Shown: positions 28,246-38,353 of the stretch, one piece after another
Layout: the number at the start of each line of letters is the position of its first letter
Position numbering within the stretch: position 1 is the stretch's first letter
Assembly: GCA_947503245.1 (NCBI GenBank)
Contig: CANNCV010000001.1
Span: 1,859,501 to 1,923,500, forward strand
Direction: 5' to 3'
Length of the DNA: 64,000 nt
Source of the DNA: an uncultured Sphingomonadaceae bacterium
Lineage (GTDB): Bacteria; Pseudomonadota; Alphaproteobacteria; Sphingomonadales; Sphingomonadaceae
Translations under genes and position numbers: made by a program
Notes under the pieces: generated by a model
Database searches by the model: none
What the model saw: only the letters and a program-made list of their open reading frames with translations
Told to the model about the DNA's origin: nothing

Positions 28246-28730
28246 ACGCGATTACCAGAACTCTTAAAGCTTTTACTCTGTATGAGTTTGTGCAGGCGCA
28301 TGCCCTGACGCTTAAATACTTCTTCAAACCGAAGAAAACCATCAACTATCCTTATGAGAAAAACCCGATTAGCCCGCGCTTTCGTGGTGAACATGCCCTG
28401 CGCCGCTATCCCAATGGGGAAGAGCGTTGCATTGCCTGTAAATTGTGCGAGGCGGTGTGTCCTGCGCAAGCGATTACCATTGAGGCAGAGCCGCGTGATG
28501 ATGGTTCGCGGCGTACCACGCGCTATGATATTGACATGACCAAATGCATCTATTGCGGTTTTTGTCAGGAGGCCTGTCCGGTTGATGCTGTGGTTGAAGG
28601 TCCGAATTTCGAATATGCCACTGAAACCCGCGAAGAACTTATCTATGATAAGTATAAATTGTTGGAAAATGGGGATAAGTGGGAACGCGCTATAGCCGCA
28701 AACCTTGAAGCGGATGCGCCTTACCGTTAA
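28242..28730 (+). CDS. nuoI: NADH-quinone oxidoreductase subunit I
   Basis: NuoI holds two [4Fe-4S] clusters. The 162-residue protein has the paired ferredoxin motifs [18 protein letters not shown] and [27 protein letters not shown]. The N-terminal amphipathic part and [19 protein letters not shown] are typical of the family. A 103-bp gap separates it from nuoJ, the longest spacing in the nuo run. Confidence 0.97.
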   Translation: MNAITRTLKAFTLYEFVQAHALTLKYFFKPKKTINYPYEKNPISPRFRGEHALRRYPNGEERCIACKLCEAVCPAQAITIEAEPRDDGSRRTTRYDIDMTKCIYCGFCQEACPVDAVVEGPNFEYATETREELIYDKYKLLENGDKWERAIAANLEADAPYR

Positions 28731-28833
28731 GGCGGCGCAGACGTTGATTCACGCGAACAAATCCGTTCGATTTTGATAACAATTTGGCCACCATATTGGC
28801 CGGTACAGGAAAGAAAAGCAGGGGTCAGCCAAA

Positions 28834-29445
28834 ATGCAAGTCTTTGCCTTTTATCTGTTTGCAGCGATTGTCATCGCATCGGGCGCATTCACGATTTTAT
28901 CCCGCAATCCCGTTCATTCGGTTTTGTGGCTCATATTAGCGTTCTTTAACGCTGCAGGTCTTATGGTTCTGGTTGGCGCGGAATTCATCGCCATGCTGTT
29001 GGTGATTGTTTATGTCGGCGCTGTCGCGGTGCTTTTCCTGTTTGTTGTTATGATGTTGGACATTGACTTTGCTGAGCTGCGCGCAGGATTTGCCAAAAAC
29101 CTGCCGCTGGGTGTGGCGCTGGCTTTGGTGTTTCTGGCTGAGTTGGTCTTCGGCATTGGTGCATGGCAAGCGGGCGGACTAGACATGGCTGAGAGCGGTG
29201 TAAGTCCTGGCCGTGAGGGCGTAAGCAACATTCAGGCCGTTGGTGAGCTGCTATATTCGCGGTATGTTTTCCTGTTTGAAGCCGCCGGCGTTATATTGCT
29301 GGTTGCTATGGTCGGCGCGATTTTGCTGACCCATCGCCAGCGTTTAGGCGTAAGGCCGCAAAATGTGGCGCGTCAGGTTAGCCGCAGACCCGAAGAGGCT
29401 GTGCGCAATACCAATCCTGAAACCGGCAAAGGGGTTTCGCTATGA
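28834..29445 (+). CDS. nuoJ: NADH-quinone oxidoreductase subunit J
   Basis: NuoJ (ND6) is a membrane-arm subunit. The 203-residue protein has five membrane helices with [47 protein letters not shown] and the C-terminal [14 protein letters not shown]. It overlaps nuoK by 4 bp. Confidence 0.96.
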   Translation: MQVFAFYLFAAIVIASGAFTILSRNPVHSVLWLILAFFNAAGLMVLVGAEFIAMLLVIVYVGAVAVLFLFVVMMLDIDFAELRAGFAKNLPLGVALALVFLAELVFGIGAWQAGGLDMAESGVSPGREGVSNIQAVGELLYSRYVFLFEAAGVILLVAMVGAILLTHRQRLGVRPQNVARQVSRRPEEAVRNTNPETGKGVSL

Positions 29446-29747
29446 TTGGCATTGAACATTATCTGGTCGTCAGCTCCATTCTCTTTGTGATGGGTGTCTT
29501 AGGCATTTTCCTCAACCGAAAAAATGTCATTATTATTTTGATGGCGATTGAACTTATTTTGCTGGCAGTGAATATCAATCTGGTCGCGTTTAGTGCGTTT
29601 CTGGGTGATCTTGTGGGTCAGGTTTTTGCTATGTTCGTGTTAACCGTTGCTGCTGGCGAAGCGGCTATCGGCCTTGCGATCCTCGTCATATATTTCCGCA
29701 GACGCGGAACCATTGCCGTTGATGATATCAACAGGATGAAGGGCTAA
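29442..29747 (+). CDS. nuoK: NADH-quinone oxidoreductase subunit K
   Basis: NuoK (ND4L) is a small membrane-arm subunit of 101 residues. It has three membrane helices, with the helix-embedded glutamates in [16 protein letters not shown] and [15 protein letters not shown]. The 5-bp gap to nuoL indicates co-transcription. Confidence 0.97.
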   Translation: MIGIEHYLVVSSILFVMGVLGIFLNRKNVIIILMAIELILLAVNINLVAFSAFLGDLVGQVFAMFVLTVAAGEAAIGLAILVIYFRRRGTIAVDDINRMKG

Positions 29748-29752
29748 TTCCC

Positions 29753-31744
29753 ATGAGCATCCAGCTTATAGTTTTCCTGCCTCTAATAGCAGCGATTATT
29801 GCCGGATTGGGTAATCGCTCGCTGGGCAATGTACCTGCAAAAGTCATTACAACAGGCGCTTTATTCGCCTCTTGTGCGTTAAGTTGGCCTATATTTCTGG
29901 GCTTTCTAAGTGGTGATGCGCAAGCAGAGGTTGTGCCGGTACTGAAATGGGTGTCGTCTGGCGATCTGACATTTGATTGGGCGTTGCGCGTTGATACTTT
30001 GACCGCGATCATGCTGGTTGTGGTGACCAGCGTGTCATCATTGGTCCATCTTTATAGCTGGGGCTATATGGATGAAGACCCGGATCAGCCGCGTTTCTTT
30101 GCCTATTTATCATTGTTTACCTTTGCCATGTTGATGCTGGTTACAGCGGATAACCTGGTGCAAATGTTCTTTGGTTGGGAAGGCGTGGGCCTTGCATCCT
30201 ATTTGCTCATCGGGTTCTGGTTCAAAAAGCCGAGCGCCAGTGCCGCAGCGATTAAAGCTTTTGTTGTAAACCGGGTCGGCGATCTTGGTTTTATGCTTGG
30301 CATATTCGGCACATTCTTGGTTTTCGGCACTGTATCTATCCCAGAGATTTTGGAAGCTGCTCCCGGCATGGCTGGATCGACTATCGGCTTTTTGGGTTAT
30401 CGGCTTGATACCATGACAGTGCTTTGCCTGCTCCTATTTGTCGGCGCGATGGGCAAATCGGCGCAGCTTGGACTGCACACATGGCTGCCTGATGCGATGG
30501 AAGGGCCAACGCCTGTATCCGCACTTATTCACGCTGCGACCATGGTTACCGCAGGTGTCTTCATGGTGTGCCGTCTCTCACCAATGTTTGAAACCAGCGA
30601 TGTTGCGCTGACCGTTGTGACTGTCGTGGGTGCAGCCACCGCGATCTTTGCGGCGACTGTTGGGCTGGTGCAGAATGATATTAAGCGTGTGATCGCCTAT
30701 TCCACCTGTTCGCAGCTGGGATATATGTTCTTTGCTGCCGGTGTTGGCGCGTATAATGTCGCGATGTTCCACCTGTTCACACACGCTTTTTTCAAGGCGC
30801 TTTTGTTCCTAGGTGCTGGCTCGGTTATTCACGCCATGCATCATGAGCAGGATATGCGTTATTATGGCGGTCTGCGTAAACATATCCCGCTGACATTCTG
30901 GGCGATGATGGCGGGCACTTTGGCGATTACTGGCGTTGGCATCTATTGGATCCATGCTGGCTTTGCTGGTTTCCATTCAAAAGATGCTATCATTGAAGCC
31001 GCTTTTGCCGTTGGCACTGATGCGGGCATGTTTGCCTTTGCCATTGGCGTGTTGGCGGCGCTGCTCACCAGCTTTTACAGCTGGCGCCTGATGTTCCTGA
31101 CATTTTGGGGCAAGCCGCGTTGGATACAATCTGAACATATTCAGCATAGTGTTCATAAGACGCCGGAAGAGGCTGGCGCTGATCAGACGGGTGGTTACCA
31201 TCCGCATGAAAGCCCGTTTCCTATGCTAATCCCGCTTATTTTGCTGTCTGCAGGTGCGGTATTTGCCGGTTATGTCTTTACCCATGCCTTTATTGAAGAA
31301 GCGGCATTTTGGAATGGTTCAATCGCTTATGATGCGGGGCTTATGCACAATATGCATGAGGTTCCTCTTTGGGTGAAACTTGCTGCAAGTATTGCAATGC
31401 TAGCCGGACTGGCCAGTGCATATTTTGTCTACATGATGGGTGAGGGGCGTGCAGAAGCTTTGGCCAAGACATTCCGTCCGCTCTACACATTCTTTTTCAA
31501 CAAATGGTATTTTGACGAGCTTTATGACTGGTTGTTTGTCAAACCTGCATTTGTTGTCGGGCGGCTGTTCTGGAAAGCTGGCGATCAAAATGTGATTGAC
31601 CGTTTTGGCCCCAATGGTGCGGCTGCACTGGTTGGCGTTGGCAGCCGGATGGTTGGCAAAATGCAATCCGGCTATATTTACAGCTATGCGTTGGTGATGC
31701 TTCTTGGCCTTGTCGCAGCAATCAGCTGGGCCATGGTGAAGTAG
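29753..31744 (+). CDS. nuoL: NADH-quinone oxidoreductase subunit L
   Basis: NuoL (ND5) is the distal antiporter-like proton-pumping subunit. Its 663 residues show [18 protein letters not shown] (key Glu), [35 protein letters not shown] and [20 protein letters not shown] His-rich loop and a long C-terminal lateral helix region follow. Length is normal for the family. Confidence 0.97.
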   Translation: MSIQLIVFLPLIAAIIAGLGNRSLGNVPAKVITTGALFASCALSWPIFLGFLSGDAQAEVVPVLKWVSSGDLTFDWALRVDTLTAIMLVVVTSVSSLVHLYSWGYMDEDPDQPRFFAYLSLFTFAMLMLVTADNLVQMFFGWEGVGLASYLLIGFWFKKPSASAAAIKAFVVNRVGDLGFMLGIFGTFLVFGTVSIPEILEAAPGMAGSTIGFLGYRLDTMTVLCLLLFVGAMGKSAQLGLHTWLPDAMEGPTPVSALIHAATMVTAGVFMVCRLSPMFETSDVALTVVTVVGAATAIFAATVGLVQNDIKRVIAYSTCSQLGYMFFAAGVGAYNVAMFHLFTHAFFKALLFLGAGSVIHAMHHEQDMRYYGGLRKHIPLTFWAMMAGTLAITGVGIYWIHAGFAGFHSKDAIIEAAFAVGTDAGMFAFAIGVLAALLTSFYSWRLMFLTFWGKPRWIQSEHIQHSVHKTPEEAGADQTGGYHPHESPFPMLIPLILLSAGAVFAGYVFTHAFIEEAAFWNGSIAYDAGLMHNMHEVPLWVKLAASIAMLAGLASAYFVYMMGEGRAEALAKTFRPLYTFFFNKWYFDELYDWLFVKPAFVVGRLFWKAGDQNVIDRFGPNGAAALVGVGSRMVGKMQSGYIYSYALVMLLGLVAAISWAMVK

Positions 31745-31759
31745 GCGGGTGAGAAGACA

Positions 31760-33328
31760 ATGAACGATCTGGGCTTTCCTATTCTTTCCACCATGTTGCT
31801 GGTGCCCGCATTGGCAGCAATTATATGTCTGTTCGTCAGCGCAGGAACCGCGCGCATGATCGCCTTATTGGCGACCTTGATTGACTTGGCATTGGGCATC
31901 ATCCTTTGGATCAACTTTGATATTGGCGGTGCGCAGTGGCAATTTGTTGAAAGTGCGCCTTTATTCGATCGCTTTAGCTGGGCATTGGGCATTGATGGCA
32001 TATCCCTTATGCTCATCATGCTGTCAGTATTTTTGATGCCGATTTGTATCGGTGCCAGCTGGAATTCTATCGACAAGCGCGTTGGTGAATATATGGCGGC
32101 CTTCCTGTTCATGGAAGTTTTGATGATAGGCGTCTTTGCTGCGCAGGATATCTTCCTCTTTTATATTCTGTTTGAGGCTGGTCTTATCCCTATGTACCTG
32201 ATTATTGGTATCTGGGGCGGTGCAGACCGGATTTACGCCAGCTATAAGTTCTTTCTCTACACGCTGCTTGGCTCTGTGCTCATGCTGATTGCAATGTTCT
32301 GGATGGTCAATGAGGTTGGCACGACAGACATTCCGACATTGATGCAATATGATTTTGCACCCGAAGCACAGACATGGCTATGGCTCGCCTTTTTCGCCAG
32401 CTTTGCCGTTAAAATGCCGATGTGGCCGGTACACACTTGGCTGCCAGATGCGCACGTTCAGGCGCCGACTGCGGGTTCAGTCATATTGGCCGGTGTATTG
32501 CTGAAACTTGGCGGCTATGGCTTTATTCGCTTCTCGCTCCCGATGTTTCCAGAGGCATCCGCGCAATTTGTTTGGTTGATGCTCAGCCTATCAATGGTGG
32601 CGGTGATCTACACGTCATTGGTTGCTTTGGTTCAGCACGATATGAAAAAACTGATCGCCTATAGTTCGGTTGCGCATATGGCGATTGTGACTGTCGGTCT
32701 GTTCGCCTTCAACCAACAGGGCCTTGAAGGTGCGATGATTATCATGCTCAGTCACGGGCTTGTTTCGGGCGCTTTATTCCTGTGCGTTGGTGTTATTTAT
32801 GATCGCTTACATACACGTGAAATTGATCGTTATGGCGGTCTCTCCATAAATATGCCGCGCTATGCTTTGCTGTTTTTGCTGTTCACCATGGCCAGCATTG
32901 GTTTGCCGGGAACAAGCGGCTTTGTTGGTGAGTTTTTAGCGCTGCTTGGTGTTTATGAGGTTTCCAGCTTGGTTACTCTGGTATCGACGACCGGTATCAT
33001 TCTGGGCGCTGGCTATATGCTATATCTTTATCGCCGGATCGCCTTTGGCGAATTGGTGCATGATGATGTGAAACAAATGACTGATCTTTCCCCGCGCGAA
33101 ATGGCTCTTTTGGCGCCTATTGCGGCAGTGGTCTTGTGGATGGGTGTCTATCCAGAGAGCTTTTTGGCCCCTATGCGCGGCGACATTAGCGCTCTTGAAG
33201 CACGTCTGGCGCGGGCAAAGCCTGTTGGTGATGCGCAACTGACACCTGGAACAGGATTGCCGGCAAATGCTGATACGCACGGGAATAGTGATAATCACGG
33301 CTCTGCTGCTGATGAAGGAGCGCACTGA
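31760..33328 (+). CDS. nuoM: NADH-quinone oxidoreductase subunit M
   Basis: NuoM (ND4) is an antiporter-like pumping subunit. Its 522 residues include [21 protein letters not shown] (key Glu), [39 protein letters not shown] and [15 protein letters not shown]. The C-terminus is a soluble Asp/His/Asn/Gly-rich tail (about 25 residues) past the last helix. It overlaps nuoN by 1 bp. Confidence 0.97.
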   Translation: MNDLGFPILSTMLLVPALAAIICLFVSAGTARMIALLATLIDLALGIILWINFDIGGAQWQFVESAPLFDRFSWALGIDGISLMLIMLSVFLMPICIGASWNSIDKRVGEYMAAFLFMEVLMIGVFAAQDIFLFYILFEAGLIPMYLIIGIWGGADRIYASYKFFLYTLLGSVLMLIAMFWMVNEVGTTDIPTLMQYDFAPEAQTWLWLAFFASFAVKMPMWPVHTWLPDAHVQAPTAGSVILAGVLLKLGGYGFIRFSLPMFPEASAQFVWLMLSLSMVAVIYTSLVALVQHDMKKLIAYSSVAHMAIVTVGLFAFNQQGLEGAMIIMLSHGLVSGALFLCVGVIYDRLHTREIDRYGGLSINMPRYALLFLLFTMASIGLPGTSGFVGEFLALLGVYEVSSLVTLVSTTGIILGAGYMLYLYRRIAFGELVHDDVKQMTDLSPREMALLAPIAAVVLWMGVYPESFLAPMRGDISALEARLARAKPVGDAQLTPGTGLPANADTHGNSDNHGSAADEGAH

Positions 33329-34806
33329 TGCCACAATATGAACTCTGGCTGCAGCTCACAGCGCCCGAACTTATTCTGTCCATATCAAGCCTGATCCTGC
33401 TTTTGATCGCAGGCTTTGCTGGCCAAAAATCCAGTAAACTGGTCGGCATCCTGGCTGTGACGGCCTTGGTTGCCTCATCGGCTGTCGCGCTCGATTTCCT
33501 GACGGGTGACGGTTTCTCGGAAGGTGCTGATGCTTTTTACGGTCAGTATTTTATGGATCGCTTTGGTTCGTTTACGAAGCTGCTCATCTATGCTGCTGCG
33601 ATCATTACTCTGATAATATCACCGCGCTTCCTTGAAGAACGCAAGATGATGCGGCCGGAATTCCCGGTTTTGATAGTCTTTGCCGCTATCGGCATGGGCT
33701 TGATGGTCTCTGCTACTGATCTCATCTCATTATATATAGGTTTGGAACTGAACAGCCTTGCGGCTTATGTTCTTGCTAGCTTTGCGCGTGATGATGAGCG
33801 CTCGAGTGAGGCAGGCCTGAAATATTTTGTCCTTGGTGCACTGGCCAGCGGCATTTTGCTATACGGCATGTCTCTGCTTTATGGTTTTACCGGCACGACC
33901 AGCTTTATCGGCATTGCTAATGCTTTTGGCGATGAACTGGGCAACGGCGCATTATTTGGCATGGTCTTTGTGCTGGCCGGTTTGGCCTTTAAAATTAGCG
34001 CTGTGCCTTTCCATATGTGGACGCCAGATGTTTATGAAGGCGCGCCAACGCCGGTGACAGCTTTCTTTGCCAGTGCTCCAAAGGTGGCGGCCATAGCACT
34101 CACCATGCGGGTGTTGTTCTGGTGTTTTTATGGCTTTATCGCCAGTTGGCAGCCTATTATAATCTTCATCGCATTGGGTTCGATCATCATCGGGGCCGCT
34201 GGTGCAATTGGTCAGCAAAATGTGAAGCGCCTTTTGGCCTATAGCTCCATTAACAATGTTGGCTTTTTGCTTATCGGCATCGCAGCGGCCAGTGCAGCAG
34301 GCGCTGCAGCGACCAGCACATATTTGCTGATCTACGTCGCAATGACATTGGGCGCATTTGCCTGTGTGATGGAATTGCGTGATGTCAATGGCAATGCTGT
34401 AGAGTCGCTTGATGCTCTGGCAGGGCTATCAAAAGTCCGCCCCGGCATTGCGGCAGCATTGGCTATCTTCATGTTCTCACTGGCGGGCATTCCACCACTT
34501 TACGGTTTTTGGGGCAAAGCATTGGTATTCAGCGCCGCCGTTGAGGCTGGACTATTGCCGCTCGCCGCTATCGGTATCGCAGCCTCGGTCATAGGTGCTT
34601 TTTATTATCTGAAAGTCATCAAAGTGATGTATTTCGATGATGTATCGGGCATTGTTGTCGCTGAGCGTAGCGCGCCTGAGCGCCTTGCCATCATTATTTT
34701 GACAGCATTGTTTGTGTCGCCATTGGGTTTCTTCCTAAATGGTGTGATCGCGACCTATTCTGATCAAGCGGGAACTGCGCTCACCTACTTTTTGAGTTTC
34801 GCTTAA
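33328..34806 (+). CDS. nuoN: NADH-quinone oxidoreductase subunit N
   Basis: NuoN (ND2) is the third antiporter-like subunit. The 492-residue protein has LYIGLELNSLAAYVLASF, GLAFKISAVPFHMWTPDVYEGAPTPVTAFFASAPKVAA and QNVKRLLAYSSINNVGFLL. It closes the 14-gene complex I set, and birA follows after 4 bp. Confidence 0.97.
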   Translation: MPQYELWLQLTAPELILSISSLILLLIAGFAGQKSSKLVGILAVTALVASSAVALDFLTGDGFSEGADAFYGQYFMDRFGSFTKLLIYAAAIITLIISPRFLEERKMMRPEFPVLIVFAAIGMGLMVSATDLISLYIGLELNSLAAYVLASFARDDERSSEAGLKYFVLGALASGILLYGMSLLYGFTGTTSFIGIANAFGDELGNGALFGMVFVLAGLAFKISAVPFHMWTPDVYEGAPTPVTAFFASAPKVAAIALTMRVLFWCFYGFIASWQPIIIFIALGSIIIGAAGAIGQQNVKRLLAYSSINNVGFLLIGIAAASAAGAAATSTYLLIYVAMTLGAFACVMELRDVNGNAVESLDALAGLSKVRPGIAAALAIFMFSLAGIPPLYGFWGKALVFSAAVEAGLLPLAAIGIAASVIGAFYYLKVIKVMYFDDVSGIVVAERSAPERLAIIILTALFVSPLGFFLNGVIATYSDQAGTALTYFLSFA

Positions 34807-34810
34807 GCCT

Positions 34811-35581
34811 TTGCCGGCGGCCTTTCGCATACAATCTGTGGAGCAAACCGGCTCTACCAATAGCGACATGCTCAAACATGCTGCCAATGGTGGTCGTGAA
34901 GGTGACTGGCTGCGTGCAAAGCGTCAACTTGCAGGGCGGGGACGCTTGGGGCGCGAATGGCAGGAAGAGACAGGCAATCTCTATGCCAGCACAATCATTA
35001 CAGTTGCGCCTGATGACCCGCCAGCCACTTTGCTAGCCATGGTCGCCGGTATAGCCTTTGCAAAGACAGTTATCGACTATTCTACTGCGCAATCCGTACT
35101 GCTTAAATGGCCCAATGATGTGATGGTAGGAGCAGCAAAAATGGGCGGTATCTTACTGGAACGTCAGGGTGATATGGTTATTGCTGGCTTTGGCCTGAAT
35201 ATCCATTCGGCGCCAAATATTGCTGGCCGTGAGACGATAGCTTTAGCTAATATTTGTCCAGATAATGCCCAATCGCTTGATGCCGCCTTGGTTTGCGAAA
35301 AACTGGCCTTCTATTTTTCCGATACACTGCGGCTATGGCGTGATAATGATGATGGCGAGAAGAATGCGCCCAGCACACGCAATCCAGTGCTTGATAGCTG
35401 GTGTGCCTTAGCCCATCCTGTCGGGACCATGGTTTCGGTCAGTGATATTCATGGCAAGCCGATAAAAGGTCAGTTTGCTGGGTTGGACGATGATGGTGCA
35501 ATGCGTCTGCTGGGCGCAGACGGCAATATTGCGATCATCCGCGCAGGCGATGTTTCGCTTATTGTGGATAAGGAGGAATAG
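34811..35581 (+). CDS. birA: Biotin-[acetyl-CoA-carboxylase] ligase
   Basis: The enzyme attaches biotin to the carrier protein of acetyl-CoA carboxylase. The 256-residue protein is the short form without the N-terminal DNA-binding domain. TGSTNSDMLKHA, AKRQLAGRGRLGREWQEETGNLYASTII (the biotin/AMP-binding GRGRxGR motif) and LKWPNDVMVGAAKMGGILLE are present. The start is a TTG just after the nuoN stop. The order nuoN-birA-coaX-rnj is common in alphaproteobacteria. Confidence 0.92.
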   Translation: MPAAFRIQSVEQTGSTNSDMLKHAANGGREGDWLRAKRQLAGRGRLGREWQEETGNLYASTIITVAPDDPPATLLAMVAGIAFAKTVIDYSTAQSVLLKWPNDVMVGAAKMGGILLERQGDMVIAGFGLNIHSAPNIAGRETIALANICPDNAQSLDAALVCEKLAFYFSDTLRLWRDNDDGEKNAPSTRNPVLDSWCALAHPVGTMVSVSDIHGKPIKGQFAGLDDDGAMRLLGADGNIAIIRAGDVSLIVDKEE

Positions 35582-35584
35582 ACA

Positions 35585-36367
35585 ATGCTATTGGCAATCG
35601 ATGTGGGCAATACCAATGCAGTTTTTGCTCTTTATGATGGGTTGGAGCAGCTATCGCGTTGGCGCATTTCCACTGATCCACGGCGCACTGCTGATGAATA
35701 TGCGGTCTGGCTTGACCAATTGCTAACGATGCAGAATTTTGATCGTAAGGCGATTAAAAACGTGATCGTATCTACGGTCGTGCCACGTGCAATGCATAAT
35801 CTGTCACAATTATCACAGAAATATTTTGGCGCGGATTTGCTTATTGCCGGCCGTGCGCCAGTTGAATGGGGCATATCAGTCGATGTTGAGGAGCCCAGTT
35901 CTTTAGGTGCTGACCGTGCCGTGAATACTATTGCGGCGCATCATCGACACGCAGGAGATTTGATTGTTATCGATTTCGGCACCGCGACAACAATAGATTT
36001 TGTTGATTATAATGGTGCCTATAAGGGCGGTATTATCGCTCCTGGAATTAATATCTCGCTTGATGCTTTGGTGAATGCAGCCGCTAAATTACCGCGTGTT
36101 GCCATTGAAGTACCGGAAGGCGAGAGCCATAATGTTATTGGGCGCACAACGGAAAGCCAAATGCAAATAGGTGTGTTCTGGGGCTATGTATCCTTGATAG
36201 AAGGCCTTATAGAGCGCATGAAACAACAAATAGGCAGACCGACCAAGGTTATCGCAACGGGTGGTCTGGCCGTTTTGTTTGACGGACATAGCGATATTTT
36301 CGACGCGGTTGAGACTGATCTTACTTTGGGTGGTCTGGCGTTGATGGTGCATCGCGCCGGACTATAA
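35585..36367 (+). CDS. coaX: Type III pantothenate kinase
   Basis: CoaX phosphorylates pantothenate, the first step to coenzyme A; the type III enzyme is not feedback-inhibited by CoA. The 260-residue protein shows the ASKHA-fold motifs [18 protein letters not shown], the [16 protein letters not shown] segment, [29 protein letters not shown] and [17 protein letters not shown] stands before the ATG. Confidence 0.95.
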   Translation: MLLAIDVGNTNAVFALYDGLEQLSRWRISTDPRRTADEYAVWLDQLLTMQNFDRKAIKNVIVSTVVPRAMHNLSQLSQKYFGADLLIAGRAPVEWGISVDVEEPSSLGADRAVNTIAAHHRHAGDLIVIDFGTATTIDFVDYNGAYKGGIIAPGINISLDALVNAAAKLPRVAIEVPEGESHNVIGRTTESQMQIGVFWGYVSLIEGLIERMKQQIGRPTKVIATGGLAVLFDGHSDIFDAVETDLTLGGLALMVHRAGL

Positions 36368-36407
36368 TGATGATGACACGCTCTGCGTGCCGATTGAAGG
36401 AAAATTG

Positions 36408-38060
36408 ATGGTTTCCCCAAAAGATGAATTGCTCTTCCTCGCACTGGGAGGTTCGGGCGAGATTGGCATGAATGCCAACCTATATGGCTGTAATGGCCAA
36501 TGGGTCATGGTCGATTTGGGGATGACCTTTTCGGGCAATGATTATCCCGGCGTTGATCTGGTTTTCCCTGACCTGGAATTTATCGAGGAACGTCAGGAAC
36601 ATCTTGCGGGCATAGTGCTGACCCATGGACATGAAGACCATATCGGTGCCCTGCCATTTTTTGCCGGTGATCTCGACGTACCGCTATATGCCACGGCATT
36701 TACGGCGGGTTTGATACGCCGCAAGCTTGATGAACATGGCCTGTTGGATAGTGTAACCATCAATATCATTCCCGAACGTGACCGCTTCACTGTAGGCCCG
36801 TTCGATTTTCAATATATCCCCTTGGCGCATAGTACCGCTGAGGGCAATGCGATGCTGATCCATACTCCGCATGGCACCATATTCCATACCGGAGATTGGA
36901 AGCTGGATGATGAGCCCCTTATTGGCAGTCCCGCGACACAATCAGAAATCACAAAAATTGGTGATGATGGCATTCTTGCATTGGTGTGCGATTCAACCAA
37001 TGCCTTCTCACCCAATGCCTCTGGTTCTGAAGGTGATGTCCGCCGCGAACTTACAAAACTCGTTAAGAGCATCAAAGGCCGCGTAGTTATTACGACATTT
37101 GCATCCAATGTCGCCCGTATGGACACTTTGGGCAAAATTGCCAAAGAAACAGGGCGCACTGTCTGTTTAGCGGGGCGCTCCCTGCACCGCATTTTAGAAA
37201 ATGCGCAAGAAACCGGTTATCTAACCGACTTTCCTGATACCGTTGATTTTCGCGAAATTGACCAGATGGATCGCCGTAACGTGATGGTGATTGCAACTGG
37301 AGGGCAGGGTGAGAGTAATGCTGCACTGGCGCGCATGGCTACTGATAGCCACCAGATCAAATTATCATCGGGCGATACGGTTATCTTCTCTACCAAAGAG
37401 ATACCAGGAAACGAAAAATCGATTGGCAAACTGATTAATGATCTGGTTGCAAAAGACGTGCGGATCATCACCGAAAAGCAGCTGCCCATCCATGTATCCG
37501 GACATCCTGGACAGCCGGAATTGGCGGCTATGTATGATTGGGTTCGGCCGGACATATTGGTGCCTGTTCACGGCGAATTGCGGCATATGCAGCAACAGGC
37601 GATCTTTGCCAAAGCCAAAGGCGTGCGCAAGACATTTGTCCAGACAAATGGCGATGTTGTTCGATTAGCGCCCAAAGGGCCGAAGAAGATCAGCAATGTC
37701 AGAACTGGCCGATTAATTCTTGATGGTGATGTTATCTTACCAGCCGATGGCCGGACGATGAATGAACGCCGGAAGATTGCTTATAACGGCACCATCAGTG
37801 TGGCTCTGGTACTTAATAGTAAGGGTAAGCCAGAAGGCAGTGTCGAATTCGGGCCGATGGGTCTGCCATTAGATGAAGATGAACAATTGTTTTTGGAAGA
37901 AGCAGAGCAGGCCGTTCGAGATGTCTTTACATCAAAATCTTCCAAAAAGCTGGATGGCATAGAAGCCATTCGTGAAGCCGTGCGTCTGGCTGTTCGCCGC
38001 ACTGCCACGCGCTGGACGGGCAAAAAGCCAGTCGTGTCCGTATTGTTGATTGAGAGTTAA
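36408..38060 (+). CDS. rnj: Ribonuclease J
   Basis: RNase J is a metallo-beta-lactamase/beta-CASP nuclease with endo- and 5'-exonuclease activity in mRNA and rRNA processing. The 550-residue protein has the metal-binding LTHGHEDHIGALPFF (His73, His75, Asp77, His78), HSTAEGNAMLI, HTGDWKLDD, the beta-CASP CDSTNAF and FASNVARM segments, and VHGELRHMQQQA. The ATG at 36408 has GAAGGA in front and starts the conserved part; an upstream GTG at 36387 is less likely. Confidence 0.93.
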   Translation: MVSPKDELLFLALGGSGEIGMNANLYGCNGQWVMVDLGMTFSGNDYPGVDLVFPDLEFIEERQEHLAGIVLTHGHEDHIGALPFFAGDLDVPLYATAFTAGLIRRKLDEHGLLDSVTINIIPERDRFTVGPFDFQYIPLAHSTAEGNAMLIHTPHGTIFHTGDWKLDDEPLIGSPATQSEITKIGDDGILALVCDSTNAFSPNASGSEGDVRRELTKLVKSIKGRVVITTFASNVARMDTLGKIAKETGRTVCLAGRSLHRILENAQETGYLTDFPDTVDFREIDQMDRRNVMVIATGGQGESNAALARMATDSHQIKLSSGDTVIFSTKEIPGNEKSIGKLINDLVAKDVRIITEKQLPIHVSGHPGQPELAAMYDWVRPDILVPVHGELRHMQQQAIFAKAKGVRKTFVQTNGDVVRLAPKGPKKISNVRTGRLILDGDVILPADGRTMNERRKIAYNGTISVALVLNSKGKPEGSVEFGPMGLPLDEDEQLFLEEAEQAVRDVFTSKSSKKLDGIEAIREAVRLAVRRTATRWTGKKPVVSVLLIES

Positions 38061-38071
38061 TAGGTAGGACC

Positions 38072-38338
38072 ATGACATTTACCTCTGGCTTGGCCATTTA
38101 CGTTCTGTTCTGGGTTATTACAGCGTTCATCGTGCTGCCAATTGGCGTGAAAACACATAATGAAATGGGTATTGATATGGTTCCAGGGCAGGCCGATAGC
38201 GCGCCAGCAAATTTTCGACCGCTCAGGACCATATTGATAACTACGGGTCTTTCGGCTGTCTTATTTGGCTTATTCTATGCCAATTATGTCTATGGCTGGA
38301 TAGGCGTAGATGATGTGAATATCTTCGGCGAGCTGTAA
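38072..38338 (+). CDS. DUF1467 family small membrane protein
   Basis: The 88-residue protein has two membrane helices (about 5-25 and 52-75). The family-typical loop FIVLPIGVKTHNEMGIDMVPGQADSAP comes between them and a short polar tail follows. DUF1467 proteins commonly lie after RNase J in alphaproteobacteria; their role is unknown. It is the last gene of the nuo-to-rnj run and converges on the coiled-coil gene. Confidence 0.87.
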   Translation: MTFTSGLAIYVLFWVITAFIVLPIGVKTHNEMGIDMVPGQADSAPANFRPLRTILITTGLSAVLFGLFYANYVYGWIGVDDVNIFGEL

Positions 38339-38353
38339 GACACAAATCTAAGT

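Noticed and set aside
28731-28833. Internal promoter or regulatory site between nuoI and nuoJ
   Set aside because: A GAAC/GTTC inverted pair is present but its spacing and orientation do not fit the LexA box and no -35/-10 pair was found.
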